Assembly: GCF_000330505.1 (NCBI RefSeq)
Contig: NW_004443628.1
Location: 14,270 to 33,131, forward strand
Reading direction: 5' to 3'
DNA length: 18,862 nucleotides
Source of the DNA: Entamoeba invadens IP1
Lineage: Eukaryota > Evosea > Mastigamoebida > Endamoebidae
Shown: positions 9,354 to 17,578 of the stretch, in pieces
Position numbering within the stretch: position 1 is the first letter of the stretch
How the letters are laid out: the number at the start of each line of letters is the position of its first letter
Program-made: the position numbers and the translations under genes
The notes under the pieces: generated by a model
The model's input: the letters and a program-made list of their open reading frames with translations, nothing else
What the model was told of the DNA's origin: nothing
Database searches by the model: none

Positions 9354-9893
9354 TTAAAAAATTAATTTAGCTTTTGATTCGACCCATTTAAACCCCTCTA
9401 ACAAGCCCATTTCTGTGTAAGCACTCATCATTATAAAAGTCCACTTTCGTTCTTTTATTTTGTCAAGCTCGAAAAATTTTATAAATTCAGTTTCAGTCAT
9501 GTTGTAAGGCAAATCAACTTTTGAGAAAATTATGATCAGTGGGATACCACGAGTTTCAGAGACTTGAAGAAATCTGAACATTTCGTCTTTGGCTTCTTGT
9601 CGACGGTAGACATCAGAAATATCTATAACATACATCAGAACATTACATCCAACAACATTTTTGGTAATGAAAGGCTCTGGTCGCATGTTACCACCCAAAT
9701 CTAAAGTAATGGTTTCGTAATTTTTAAAATTAATATGTTCGAAACACATGAATGAATTATATTGGTTTTTAACTTCAAATTGTATGTTTTTCATTTGACA
9801 AAATTTGTAGATAATTGTAGTCTTACCTGCTGCATCAAGACCAGTAATAAAAAGATGAACAGCAGGCGATGGTGAGTATAAATAATTGCCCAT
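9354..9893 (-). CDS. Divergent Arf/Arl-family small GTPase
   Basis: A complete, intron-free 179-residue protein, the normal length for Arf-family GTPases, which control vesicle coat recruitment or lipid enzymes on membranes. MGN at the start gives Gly2, the site for N-myristoylation in Arfs. The P-loop GLDAAGKTT (18-26) is perfect. Switch I (around NQYNSFMCFEHI, 43-54) lacks the usual PTIGFN motif. G3 is DLGGN (65-69), where Arfs have WDVGGQ, so the catalytic-position Gln is Asn and the preceding Trp is Leu. G4 is SKVD (124-127) instead of NKxD, and G5 is SAYTEMG (157-163). GFKWVESK near the end matches the Arf C-terminal helix. Overall it is clearly Arf-like, but nucleotide handling is probably unusual. 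The start is the only ATG before Gly2. The gene diverges from the Hsp70-like gene across about 1.15 kb. Confidence 0.9.
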   Translation of the reverse strand: MGNYLYSPSPAVHLFITGLDAAGKTTIIYKFCQMKNIQFEVKNQYNSFMCFEHINFKNYETITLDLGGNMRPEPFITKNVVGCNVLMYVIDISDVYRRQEAKDEMFRFLQVSETRGIPLIIIFSKVDLPYNMTETEFIKFFELDKIKERKWTFIMMSAYTEMGLLEGFKWVESKAKLIF

Positions 9894-10024
9894 ATAACAT
9901 TTAAAGATTGAAATATTTTCTTTATAATATTAACCATTAACTATATTATATATATATAATTATTTTTTATTTTATACAAAAAACAAAACTTACATTCTTT
10001 GTGATGAATTTAAATTAAAGTCAG

Positions 10025-10162
10025 TCATAAAACATTGTCCGCTTTCCAACGTTGTATGGCATTATTAAACCTCAAAACTGGAATATTTGGCGAAACGATT
10101 TGAAACACTCCAAAACACTGTTTCATAATTTTTACCCTGATTTTAACATTTTTCCCTAATTC
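10025..10162 (-). pseudogene. Short coding-like remnant, unassigned
   Basis: On the minus strand an open frame of about 45 codons ends at TGA 10027-10025. An ATG at 10126 begins MKQCFGVFQIVSPNIPVLRF, followed by residues such as NNAIQRWKAD. Its composition is less AT-biased than its flanks. The plus strand also gives plausible short peptides here, so strand and reality are uncertain. No family is recognised. Confidence 0.2.
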
Positions 10163-10331
10163 CAATTTTTAATAACTTATTATTTAAAAAATTTTGTCAA
10201 ATAAACAACATTTTCAAACAGACTTACATTTGGCTTATTTATAATTTGGTTGAAAAGGGTGTTTGATTGAAAAACAAATCGAATACTTAATTATAAAAAA
10301 CATTAATAATATACCTTACCAAATAGTTAAA

Positions 10332-10490
10332 ATGTATAAATGAGCAAATTTTGAAAAATGCAAAAATCTTGTAATGACTGTTGGAAATCAGACTGAATAC
10401 TTCGTTTTAAAAATGTACAAAAAGTGTTTTGTGATGTCAAAAATAGAAATTGTTGCACACATAAATTGTGATGATGTAAAAAAATATTGA
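10332..10490 (+). pseudogene. Short coding-like remnant, unassigned
   Basis: ATG at 10332, a TGA three codons later (10341-10343), then an unbroken frame to TGA 10488-10490. The inner ATG at 10374 would give 38 residues beginning MTVGNQTEYFVLKMYKKCF. The same frame stays coding-like after the stop (IYNCIVTSTKSNQI) up to about 10590. It looks like a small gene or gene start eroded by nonsense mutations. It could also be a genuine short ORF from 10374. No family is recognised. Confidence 0.25.
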
Positions 10491-10512
10491 ATATATAACT
10501 GCATTGTCACAT

Positions 10513-10538
10513 CGACTAAATCAAATCAGATTTAGTCG
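10513..10538. repeat. Perfect hairpin in the divergent upstream region
   Basis: CGACTAAATC, a 6-base spacer AAATCA, then GATTTAGTCG: a 10-bp perfect inverted repeat. It could form a stem-loop or be a palindromic protein-binding site. It lies about 510 bp before the Hsp70-like start and 620 bp before the Arf-like start. Confidence 0.55.
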
Positions 10539-11045
10539 CTAATATTCCACAACAAAATTAATTTGGAGCACAAAGGTTGTGCTTAAATGCTTTCCGTGGT
10601 GATTTTTGGTTAAATTAGTTCGTTTTATTTCAGTACAGTAATTGAAATACACAAATAGGGTAACTTTAGTAAATCTAAACTGTGGATTAAAAGTTTGTAC
10701 TTACTGATTTGTTAACTTCCCAAAGTTTAAATTTTATATTTATAATCTTACTTAAACAACATTTTAAAATAATTAAAGTCCAGACCGTATTTTAAAAATT
10801 ACGTTATATTATTCTCGTATACAAAAACGAAACACAAATTCAAACTTTTTGAAATCAGTCAAAATTATAAAAATATATTTTTATTAAAAAATAATTATTT
10901 AAATGAATTTTTTTAAAGAAAATAAAGATCATTTTAAATAAAAACTTCATTAAATATACCGCACTTTTATAATTTAATTATACTATTGAACTAATAATCA
11001 TTCCAATTTTAATATAAAAACAATAATAATCAAATAATAATCAGA

Positions 11046-12647
11046 ATGGCAAAAGAAATTATATATGTTGGTATTGATCTTGGCACAACATATACCAAAG
11101 CTGCTTATTATTCCAGTGTGTCTCAATGTGTCAAAACTTTGACCTTTTCGTCCAACGAACAATCCGTTCGTTCAACTGTTGATTTCAATAGTTATCCAGT
11201 TAAAGTAGCAACCGAATCAATTACTAGCATAAAAGAAGTTAAACGTATTTTAGGTGTTGCTTTTAAAGATGATTCAATTGTTAACATCAAATCAAATTAC
11301 GCAGACATTTTAGAAGACATTGATGGATTTTGTTATTTTAATACAACTTTCCAAGGTCGCCCAACACCAGTCCGCCCCGTTGAAATTTCTGCAATCATAT
11401 TAAGTCACGTCAAAAAGCAAGTTATTGAAAATGTGGATTTCGACCCTCAAAGACAGTCGATGAAAGTTGTTGTGACACACCCCGTCTTTTTTGATCAAAA
11501 ACAAAGGGACTTAACCGAAGAAGCAGCAAAAATAGCAGACCTTGATGTCATTGGATTAATATCAGAACCCACAGCAGCTGCATATAATTATTCTTTAAAC
11601 AATTTACCAAACGGAATGATCTTTTTCTTTGACTTTGGAGGAGGAACTTTAGACACTGCTGTTGGCGAGAAAAAAGGCAGTCATATTAAATTCTGTGGTA
11701 TTCATGGCGATAAAAACCTTGGTGGTATTGACATCGATATTGCACTTCTGGATTATGTCATGAATGAGTGGAAGGAATACAATGAAAATGAGGTAAACAA
11801 CTTATTTAAAGTGCAAAATGGTGATAGCACAACAATACAAAAGAAAAAAGTATATTGAAGGCAATCACTCAAGAATTTGATTGAAAATGCAAAGATCGAG
11901 TTGTCTGTCAAAGAAAATGTTTCACTGGAATTCACTGAATTCCGCAGCGAATTTTCAATATTAATTACTCGTGATATTTTGGAAGAGTGTTGTTTGTCAG
12001 TTTTTAAGAGGTGCGAGGAAACAATAAAAGAAACACTTGAAAAGGATAAGGTACAAGCTTCAACAATAAAAAGAGTTGTATTAATTGGTGGAAGTTCTCA
12101 AATACCTGAAGTGAAAAAAATGTTAAGAAGAGTGTTTCCCGATAGACCATTGTTAGAGTGTGAAGACATTAATTTGGTTATCGCAAAAGGCGCTTGTTTG
12201 TATGCACGAGACGTTGCTTCACAAACAGTCAAAAATCATATCACACAAATAACAGCAAGAGATGTGAATACATTGTTGACATTAGTTGATGACCACAAAC
12301 ATAAAACAGGAAATATATTAGTTACTTTGATCAATAAAGGAACACCCCTTCCAGTTGAAAATGTTACTTTCAGTGTCTCAACAATCACACCAACTGTTTC
12401 AGTCATACTTACAGAAGACAGAAGTTTGATTGGAATATTCGAAACTACTCTGAGGTTCAATTTTTGGGATAAAATCACCTTCAAGTTTGAAGTTGATGCA
12501 ATAGGGAAAATCAAATTGGTTGTATTGGACAAAAATGGAATTCAAGACCCGGGACAAATTGTTGTCAATTTGACAAGAAACGAACAACAGGAAACAGAAG
12601 AAATTAAAAAGTACAGACAAAATCTGAAAAAATATTTAGGATCTTAA
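11046..12647 (+). pseudogene. Hsp70-family chaperone gene with one in-frame TGA, lidless C-terminus
   Basis: Hsp70 proteins use ATP to bind and release unfolded peptides. The frame is the same from ATG 11046 to TAA 12647 (533 codons), interrupted only by TGA at 11856-11858 (codon 271). The ATPase domain is well kept: GIDLGTTYTK (9-18), EVKRILG with Lys66, SEPTAAAYNY with Glu174, DFGGGTLD (196-203), GDKNLGGIDID (221-231) and, after the stop, VVLIGGSSQIPEV (about 344-356). A beta substrate-binding domain follows (INKGTPLPVENVTF onward). The protein ends soon after, about 110 residues short of a typical 640-residue cytosolic Hsp70, without most of the helical lid and without EEVD. Sequence immediately after the stop (RQSLKNLIENAKIELS) aligns with the normal Hsp70 helix, so neither a frameshift nor an intron is needed to explain the break. 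Either a recent nonsense mutation, a sequencing error, or readthrough. Confidence 0.85.
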
Positions 12648-12796
12648 ACAAGTCTTTTTTATTACAATTCACACATTTCAATAAATATAAACGCTTTTTA
12701 ATGTATTTAAACATTTTGAATTTTAAAGAACACCATTTTAAATTAATAATTCAAAAAATATAAAAATTTTTATTATATTTTTATATTACAAACTTA

Positions 12797-12820
12797 CAGT
12801 AGGGGGAGTGAGGGGCTTGA
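12797..12820 (+). repeat. Left TIR, CAGTAGGGGG element
   Basis: CAGTAGGGGGAGTGAGGGG followed by CTTGA, immediately after TA. It pairs with 13876-13900. Confidence 0.75.
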
Positions 12821-13093
12821 CCAATTGTTTTATTATCTTTTTTACTATACAGAGTTTTCCCGGTTCTATTTAAAAAATAACAAAAACTATAAATAATTTA
12901 TAAAAAATGTCAAAAAAAGATTCTTAGCTTATCAAAATGAAATTAAACGTTTTTTTTGAAAAGTAAAGGTTAACAACTTTCAATGTTATGAAGAAAATTG
13001 AATGGCTTATTTTTATTGTTTGAAATAACCAAGAATTAATTCACGAAGTTTTAATTATTTATGTTTCTACGACAGCACAAATACAACTTCTTT

Positions 13094-13195
13094 CTACAAA
13101 GGATTTCCTTTAGCAATAATAAACAAGTTGTTTTTTACACGAGCCAATTCTTCTCGCCATTTGGCTTGTGTATTTAGAGTTGTTAAAACACTAAA
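13094..13195 (-). pseudogene. Coding-like fragment inside CAGTAGGGGG element
   Basis: A minus-strand open frame without ATG, 33 codons to TAG 13096-13094, reading TQAKWREELARVKNNLFIIA. Its composition is protein-like compared with the flanks. It is opposite in strand to the Sen54-like remnant next to it. It may be a separate captured piece or an inverted part of the same gene. The family is not recognised. Confidence 0.25.
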
Positions 13196-13221
13196 TTACT
13201 GAATACTCTGACAATTAAAAA

Positions 13222-13817
13222 TCAATTGACGCCAATTTCGCAGTAACTGAAGACGGCGAGGTTCAAATTGAATTGATTTTTAAATGAGAGAACATGGTGA
13301 TAGTGGTGGCAGATCACGACAAGTTCTAAGAGAACAAGGGGGCCGAGAGAGCATATTTATGTTTCCATTGCTCGTAATACCAAAAAAGTGTTGGGAGCAT
13401 TATAGAGCAAAGCAAAAACATCATTGCTGCATCATATAACCGTTCTGGTGTTGTTGGAGTCAATACTGTAAAGATCAAGAGAATGTTTATTTTATCGAAG
13501 AGGCTTACAGGTTGTTACTGGAAGCCAACAGTGTTTATATCAGAGAACACTTGGAATTGTTTGTTCTTCCGCCTAGACCAACATATTTGGTCAAATCCAA
13601 AGAGGAAAGTTTGCCTTGGAATATCCAAGAGCTGAACCAACAACAAGAACCATATCAAACAAGAAGACTGACGCCTACGGATGACTTTATCGAGAAAAAA
13701 CTAACAAACACCCAAGTCCATTCGAATACAATTTCAATTTCTGATTTTATGCTTAGGATGAACCAATACTTTTATGGTTTATTAACTATAACTTATAAGT
13801 CAAGGTTGTGTTTTTAA
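13222..13817 (+). pseudogene. Broken gene, possibly tRNA-splicing endonuclease subunit Sen54
   Basis: From 13222 one frame reads FAVTEDGEVQIELIFK, then three in-frame stops (13285-13287, 13327-13329, 13375-13377) separate coding-like stretches (MVIVVADHDKF; ENKGAERAYLCFHC) before IIEQSKNIIAASYNRSGVVG. Near 13470 a one-base change shifts to the frame that reads KDQENVYFIEEAYRLLLE and runs open to TAA 13817. The pattern of a G-V-V segment followed by YFIEEAYRLLLEANSVYI resembles the N-terminal domain of Sen54 (G-x-V-x-V ... LLPEEALYLLE-G-S), a structural subunit of the tRNA-splicing endonuclease. That identification is tentative and rests on this one motif. The gene is dead and sits wholly within a TA-flanked inverted-repeat element, which suggests transposon capture. 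Confidence 0.4.
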
Positions 13818-13875
13818 ATAGAACATTAAAAATAGTTTTATTTAAATATAGTACATAAACCATTAAAAGTATAAA

Positions 13876-13900
13876 TCAAGCCTTTCACCCCCCCCTACTG
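13876..13900 (-). repeat. Right TIR, CAGTAGGGGG element
   Basis: Read on the minus strand: CAGTAGGGGGGGGTGAAAGG followed by CTTGA. It differs from the left arm by about three positions and one extra G. Confidence 0.75.
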
Positions 13901-14131
13901 TATATACAAATAAAAAAATAAATTCGGTAATTTATGATGTAATTGATCAGAGGCTCTTTAAATCTTTATTTTAATTACCTGCGTCAATATTTTATAACCA
14001 ATATGTTGATTATAATATACAAAATTTGACGTTATAATACCACTTTCGGCTATAATTATTTTGGAAATGTGTCAATTGATGTAATATATATAAAGTCGGA
14101 TTTTTAATTAACGATGAAAAAAATAATTATA

Positions 14132-14256
14132 AACTGTTTTTCAAAAGTCTGTACCTCATATTTTTAGAACTGTCTAAAGTCCCGTTTTTTATTTTTGTTT
14201 TTTCCTAAAAAAATAAAAAACAAAAAATCGAAAGTACCGACTTTTGAAAAACAGTT
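14132..14256. mobile_element. 125-bp mariner-type MITE
   Basis: Inverted repeats of 24 bp (AACTGTTTTTCAAAAGTC, then TGTACC on the left and GGTACT on the right, minus strand; 22 of 24 match) with TA immediately outside each end (14130-14131, 14257-14258). The interior is A/T homopolymer that can itself fold. The ends match the right TIR of the mariner element at 1194-2734 at 18 of 24 positions with no gap, including AACTG at the tip and TGTACC at the inner edge. It is too short to encode anything. Confidence 0.72.
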
Positions 14257-14332
14257 TACATTAAGTTTTTTATATATAATCAATAGCTTTTTTTCGAAAA
14301 AATATTTTTTTTTGTTTTATTTTTAAAATTAT

Positions 14333-14569
14333 TTACTTTTTAACCAAATTATACATCCAAAAAAGCAAGAAATGTGGAGTTTGTAATTCCTCTTTGACGA
14401 ATTCTCGAGTAATGTCAAATAAGCCAGCACACCACTTACGATAGTTAACCAAATGAGTGTCATTGTTGTAGTGTGGTTAATAGGTCATACCAATTGTTTT
14501 GAAAAGCAAAGATAGATTGACAACCAGCGTTTCTTTGAGAATGTCAAATGGTAAAAAATAATAAGAAAT
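14333..14569 (-). pseudogene. Decayed gene fragment, about 79 codons, unassigned
   Basis: A minus-strand frame from 14569 reads FLPFDILKETLVVNLSLLF to a single in-frame TAA at 14479-14477, then PHYNNDTHLVNYRKWC, AGLFDITREFVKEEL and LLFWMYNLVKK to a final TAA at 14335-14333. There is no ATG at the start, so the 5' part is missing or lies beyond an intron or insertion. The amino-acid mix (Trp, Cys, acidic and basic residues) and the higher GC contrast strongly with the flanks, making it one of the better gene remnants here. It resembles the C-terminal end of some cellular protein. No family is recognised. Confidence 0.45.
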
Positions 14570-14647
14570 TTACTATGTATTTATGGTTTTTAATTAGCGA
14601 TGGTCGATACTATATATTATAATATAAAAAACTGATATAGTAAATTT
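14566..14647. repeat. Small inverted repeat pair
   Basis: AAATTTACTAT at 14566-14576 and its exact reverse complement ATAGTAAATTT at 14637-14647. The pair begins right where the coding-like fragment at 14333-14569 stops being open, so it may mark a small insertion that cut that gene. Confidence 0.4.
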
Positions 14648-14858
14648 CCTTGTTGTATTTTTGGAATATTGTTAATTAGAAATCAGACTTTACCTAAAAT
14701 ACACACTAATTATATATCAAATAAATAAAATTATTGTTTAATTGTTATTTATTCATTAAGTACTTTATATAATTATAAATATAGAATGGTAACAATTTAA
14801 AAATTTAGTTTCTTTATATATATTAATTACAGAATATTTGGGGAGTTATAAACATATA

Positions 14859-14915
14859 GAGATAGCAGAAATAACAAGGACCACAGGAAAAACAAGGGAC
14901 CAGACTAATTAAAGC
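14859..14915 (+). repeat. Left TIR of 816-bp element
   Basis: Contains AACAAGGACCACAGG and AACAAGGGACCAGACTAATT. It aligns to the right arm on the opposite strand. Confidence 0.6.
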
Positions 14916-15196
14916 TATTGAATATTAAGCGGATTTTATACAATAAAACGGGCAAATATATAGATATACGTGTAATTTTCTTATTATTTGGGTTTAAAAA
15001 CGGTTATTTTTCGGGATAAAAAATGAATGTGTTGTATAAAGTATGAATGAACAAAAGCTTTATGTGAGCTAAAATAGTAAGTTTATTATTATTTATTATT
15101 GTTTAATTATAAAATATTATTCTTTTGTTCAACCTTGTTTGACTTCAACACAACCATTCAATTAAATCGTTCATTCATTTTTCAAAGAAAATGTTG

Positions 15197-15280
15197 TAGT
15201 CTTCTTAATTTAATAAGTAGAATAGAGAAGACTAGGTTGATTCAATGAGTCACTTTTCGTTCAGCATTAAAAGTGACTCA
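15197..15280. repeat. Hairpins inside the 816-bp element
   Basis: TGAGTCACTTTT (15246-15257) and AAAAGTGACTCA (15269-15280) form a perfect 12-bp stem around an 11-base loop. Just before it, TAGTCTTCT (about 15197) pairs with AGAAGACTA (about 15226). TGAGTCA-type sites are also palindromic protein-binding sequences in eukaryotes; any such role is inference. Confidence 0.5.
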
Positions 15281-15616
15281 CGCAATAAATGAAAATAAAG
15301 TAAAGAATAAACAAATTATTGGTATGACAGATATCTAGTAATTGTTTGATAATTATTAAACGTATTAGACAACGGAAGATAAATTAATACAAAGAACAAA
15401 CATTACTTTGGCTCGGCTAAGCATTAACAATAGAGGCAACTTCAAATAATTAATTAAGAGTTTCATATTTTATAGTTTTTTCTATTTTATTTAAAAAAAC
15501 AGTGTGTCTATTAATAGTTGGTCCCTGGTTTTTGAAAATAAACCAACATATCCTCCAAAAACCTGATTATTTGGGGATTTTTCCTTAACAAGTTAATTAT
15601 ATACCAAAAATAAAAC

Positions 15617-15674
15617 GGCTTAATTTAGTCTGGTGCCTGGTTTATGATTTGGTCCCTGGTTTTTCCTGTATCTG
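15617..15674 (-). repeat. Right TIR of 816-bp element
   Basis: Read on the minus strand: CAGATACAGGAAAAACCAGG, GACCA, then AAACCAGGCACCAGAC and TAAATTAAGC. The plus strand shows it as TTTGGTCCCTGGTTTTTCC near the end. Confidence 0.6.
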
Positions 15675-15676
15675 TA

Positions 15677-16150
15677 TTTGCCGATTATTTTTGAGTAAAA
15701 AAGTACCAAAATGCCACACTATGAACATACTCCGTAGCTTTTGCATTTTTTAAAAACCCAGTCTTTTTTCAAGCTTTTTTGCCCAAAAGTGCATTTCCCT
15801 TTACCAACTTATTTTTCTCAAAGTAAATAATCTAAAATTGGAGGTGTTTTTGTAAAATAATAAATGTTACAAAAAATATTACAAATCTTTCACTTTTTGG
15901 TTATTATTTTGTCCAAAATGCCGAATGTAAAAATAAAACCTTTAGAGAAAATAAAAAACTATTTATATCTTTTTAGTGGATAAGTTTGTTATTAAAATAA
16001 TATTATAAAAATATTAAACATATTTGCAACAACAAAAAACAAGAAGTTTTATGTGTATAACTTATTTTTTAATTAAATAATAATTGAAATATAATAAATA
16101 TTGAACAAAAATAAATACTATTTTTTCATGTAATTAAGTTGACCAAAAGA
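15677..16150. other. No gene seen
   Basis: The stretch is T-rich, then A-rich. A short frame from an ATG at about 15709 is broken by a stop after eight codons and is not convincing. Confidence 0.45.
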
Positions 16151-16151
16151 C

Positions 16152-17578
16152 AATGTGATCGTTGATTCACTTATTTTCAAATGAAAGAACAGAAATAACG
16201 CATAAGATGATATTTAAATGATAAAGTGGTAAATAGAAAGCAGTCCACAAAAGAAATATATTAAAACAAATAAATAAAAAAGTGAAATATCAATAGACAA
16301 TTAGACATATAATCAACATTGAAGTGTTAAATTTATACATTTAGTATATTCTTAATGTGGATAATACAGTTAAGAGTGGTAATATAATAAATTATAATAA
16401 GTATATAGATTGAAGAAGAATCAGATATTATAGAGTATTCATTGAATAAGTATTTTTTCAACAACAAAATTAATGAAAAAGGATAGTGTTGATAATTTAT
16501 AAAAGTCCACCATCATCATTTTGAGATAATTTAATCAGATACAATCAAAATACTCAATAAAAACAACAGGATTTAGATCTATGTTTTAAATAAACATAAA
16601 ACATTAAGAAATTTATTAAAGTGGTTGGAGTATTTATGATTGTTTGTAAATAAAGTGTAATGGTTTTATTATTATAAACGTTATTTCAACATTTAGTTTA
16701 TCTATTCAAATCAATAGCATTTGATCTAAACTCATAAACAATATACACATATAAAATTATCAATTCAAATTATTCATTAAACTGATAAAGACTAGTCTTT
16801 AAAATCAAGTTTATCAATTTATGTATAAAAAACGAGATTTTTCAAATAATTAATGATAATTGTGAACAGAAAACAGCAACATTCATGTAATTTAAAATGG
16901 CGAGTAAAATAGACAAAAATAAAAAGTCAAAGAATTTGGTTTGTTTATAGATAATTATTTGGAAAAATACTTAATAGTTGAGTTGAATATAATACAAATT
17001 TAATATAGTTAAAGTTTACATAATACACACATCTTGTTTATATTATATATAATGTTGCTAATGTTCTTATTCTGTTTTAAAACAATTTTAATTTGAATGA
17101 TAAATAATTGTACAGAGAAAACAAATTGATTTTGTAAAAATCAATTAATAAAATGTTTTCACATAATTATCACAATTGCCATACGTTTTTTTCTTTTTCT
17201 TGTATTTCAGTAATTTCAATGAAGTTAAAGACCAAACTTTTCAAAATCAATTGATTGTTACCGTTTAAACACAGTAAGTACACGAATCATGGAAGAGCAT
17301 TTGTTTAACAAAAAATACACAAAAACTATGTGATTGTTGATTCATATGTTTTTTCAAATAAAAGAACAAAAGTAAAGCATAAAAGGTTAATTAAATGATA
17401 AAGTAATTAATTTAAAGTTTTCCACAAAAGAAATTAGAAAATGAATAAACAAAAAGTAGAAATATATGATTAATAAAACATAAAAATGTCAAAAGTGTTA
17501 TTTTTCGAAACATGTTACTCTCATTAAAATTATAATAAACATTGAATTTAATATTTGATTATAATTTGAAGAAGTATT
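16152..17578 (+). repeat. Diverged long direct repeat (copies near 16152-16425 and 17328-17578)
   Basis: ATGTGATCGTTGATTCA at about 16153 recurs as ATGTGATTGTTGATTCA at about 17328. Both are followed in order by a TTTTCAAAT-AAAGAACA segment, AAATGATAAAGT, TCCACAAAAGAAAT, GAAATAT and TTGAAGAAG. The match runs for roughly 250-270 bp with many changes, at an offset of about 1.17 kb. Weaker similarity (AAACAGCAA blocks near 16880 and 18015) suggests the whole unit of about 1.15 kb was duplicated and has decayed. No element ends are seen. Confidence 0.55.

Larger units (their letters stand above)
9894..11045. other. Upstream region shared by divergent Arf-like and Hsp70-like genes
   Basis: 1152 bp between the two start codons. 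It contains a perfect 10-bp hairpin (10513-10538) and two coding-like remnants (10025-10162 minus, 10332-10490 plus). The rest is A/T runs. I see no convincing heat-shock element array, but would not exclude degenerate ones. Confidence 0.5.
12797..13900. mobile_element. Non-autonomous TA-flanked element with CAGTAGGGGG ends
   Basis: 1104 bp bounded by CAGTAGGGGG at 12797 and its reverse complement CCCCCTACTG ending at 13900, each directly next to TA (12795-12796 and 13901-13902). The inverted match continues inward: GTGAGGGGCTTGA on the left and GTGAAAGGCTTGA on the right (minus strand), about 24 bp in all. TA target sites and CAG-starting ends are typical of pogo/Tigger and other IS630-Tc1-mariner elements. 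There is no transposase inside. Instead it holds a broken gene on the plus strand (13222-13817) and a shorter remnant on the minus strand, so it may be a gene-capturing non-autonomous element. Confidence 0.75.
14859..15674. mobile_element. Non-autonomous TA-flanked element, long TIRs of about 60 bp
   Basis: 816 bp between TA at 14857-14858 and TA at 15675-15676. The left arm (GAGATAGCAG ... CAGGAAAAACAAGGGACCAG ... ACTAATTAAAGC) aligns with the right arm on the minus strand (CAGATACAGG ... AAACCAGGCACCAGACTAAA ... TTAAGC) over about 60 bp with scattered changes and one small gap. Each arm also contains internal repeats of an AACCAGGGACCA-like unit. There is no ORF of note inside. The CAG-type right tip and TA flanks place it with IS630-Tc1-mariner-type elements. 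The left tip is mutated (GAG), so the boundary there is less sure. Confidence 0.65.

Noticed and set aside
11780..11880. An intron explaining the stop in the Hsp70-like gene
   Set aside because: Protein similarity is continuous on both sides in the same frame, and no GTTTGT...TAG type intron fits without removing conserved residues.
12236..12620. Minus-strand ORFs under the Hsp70-like gene
   Set aside because: They are antisense shadows of a clearly recognised Hsp70 domain.
13235..13290. tRNA-like GGTTCAAATT box
   Set aside because: It does not sit in a cloverleaf: the flanking arms do not pair and the bases belong to the broken gene at 13222-13817.
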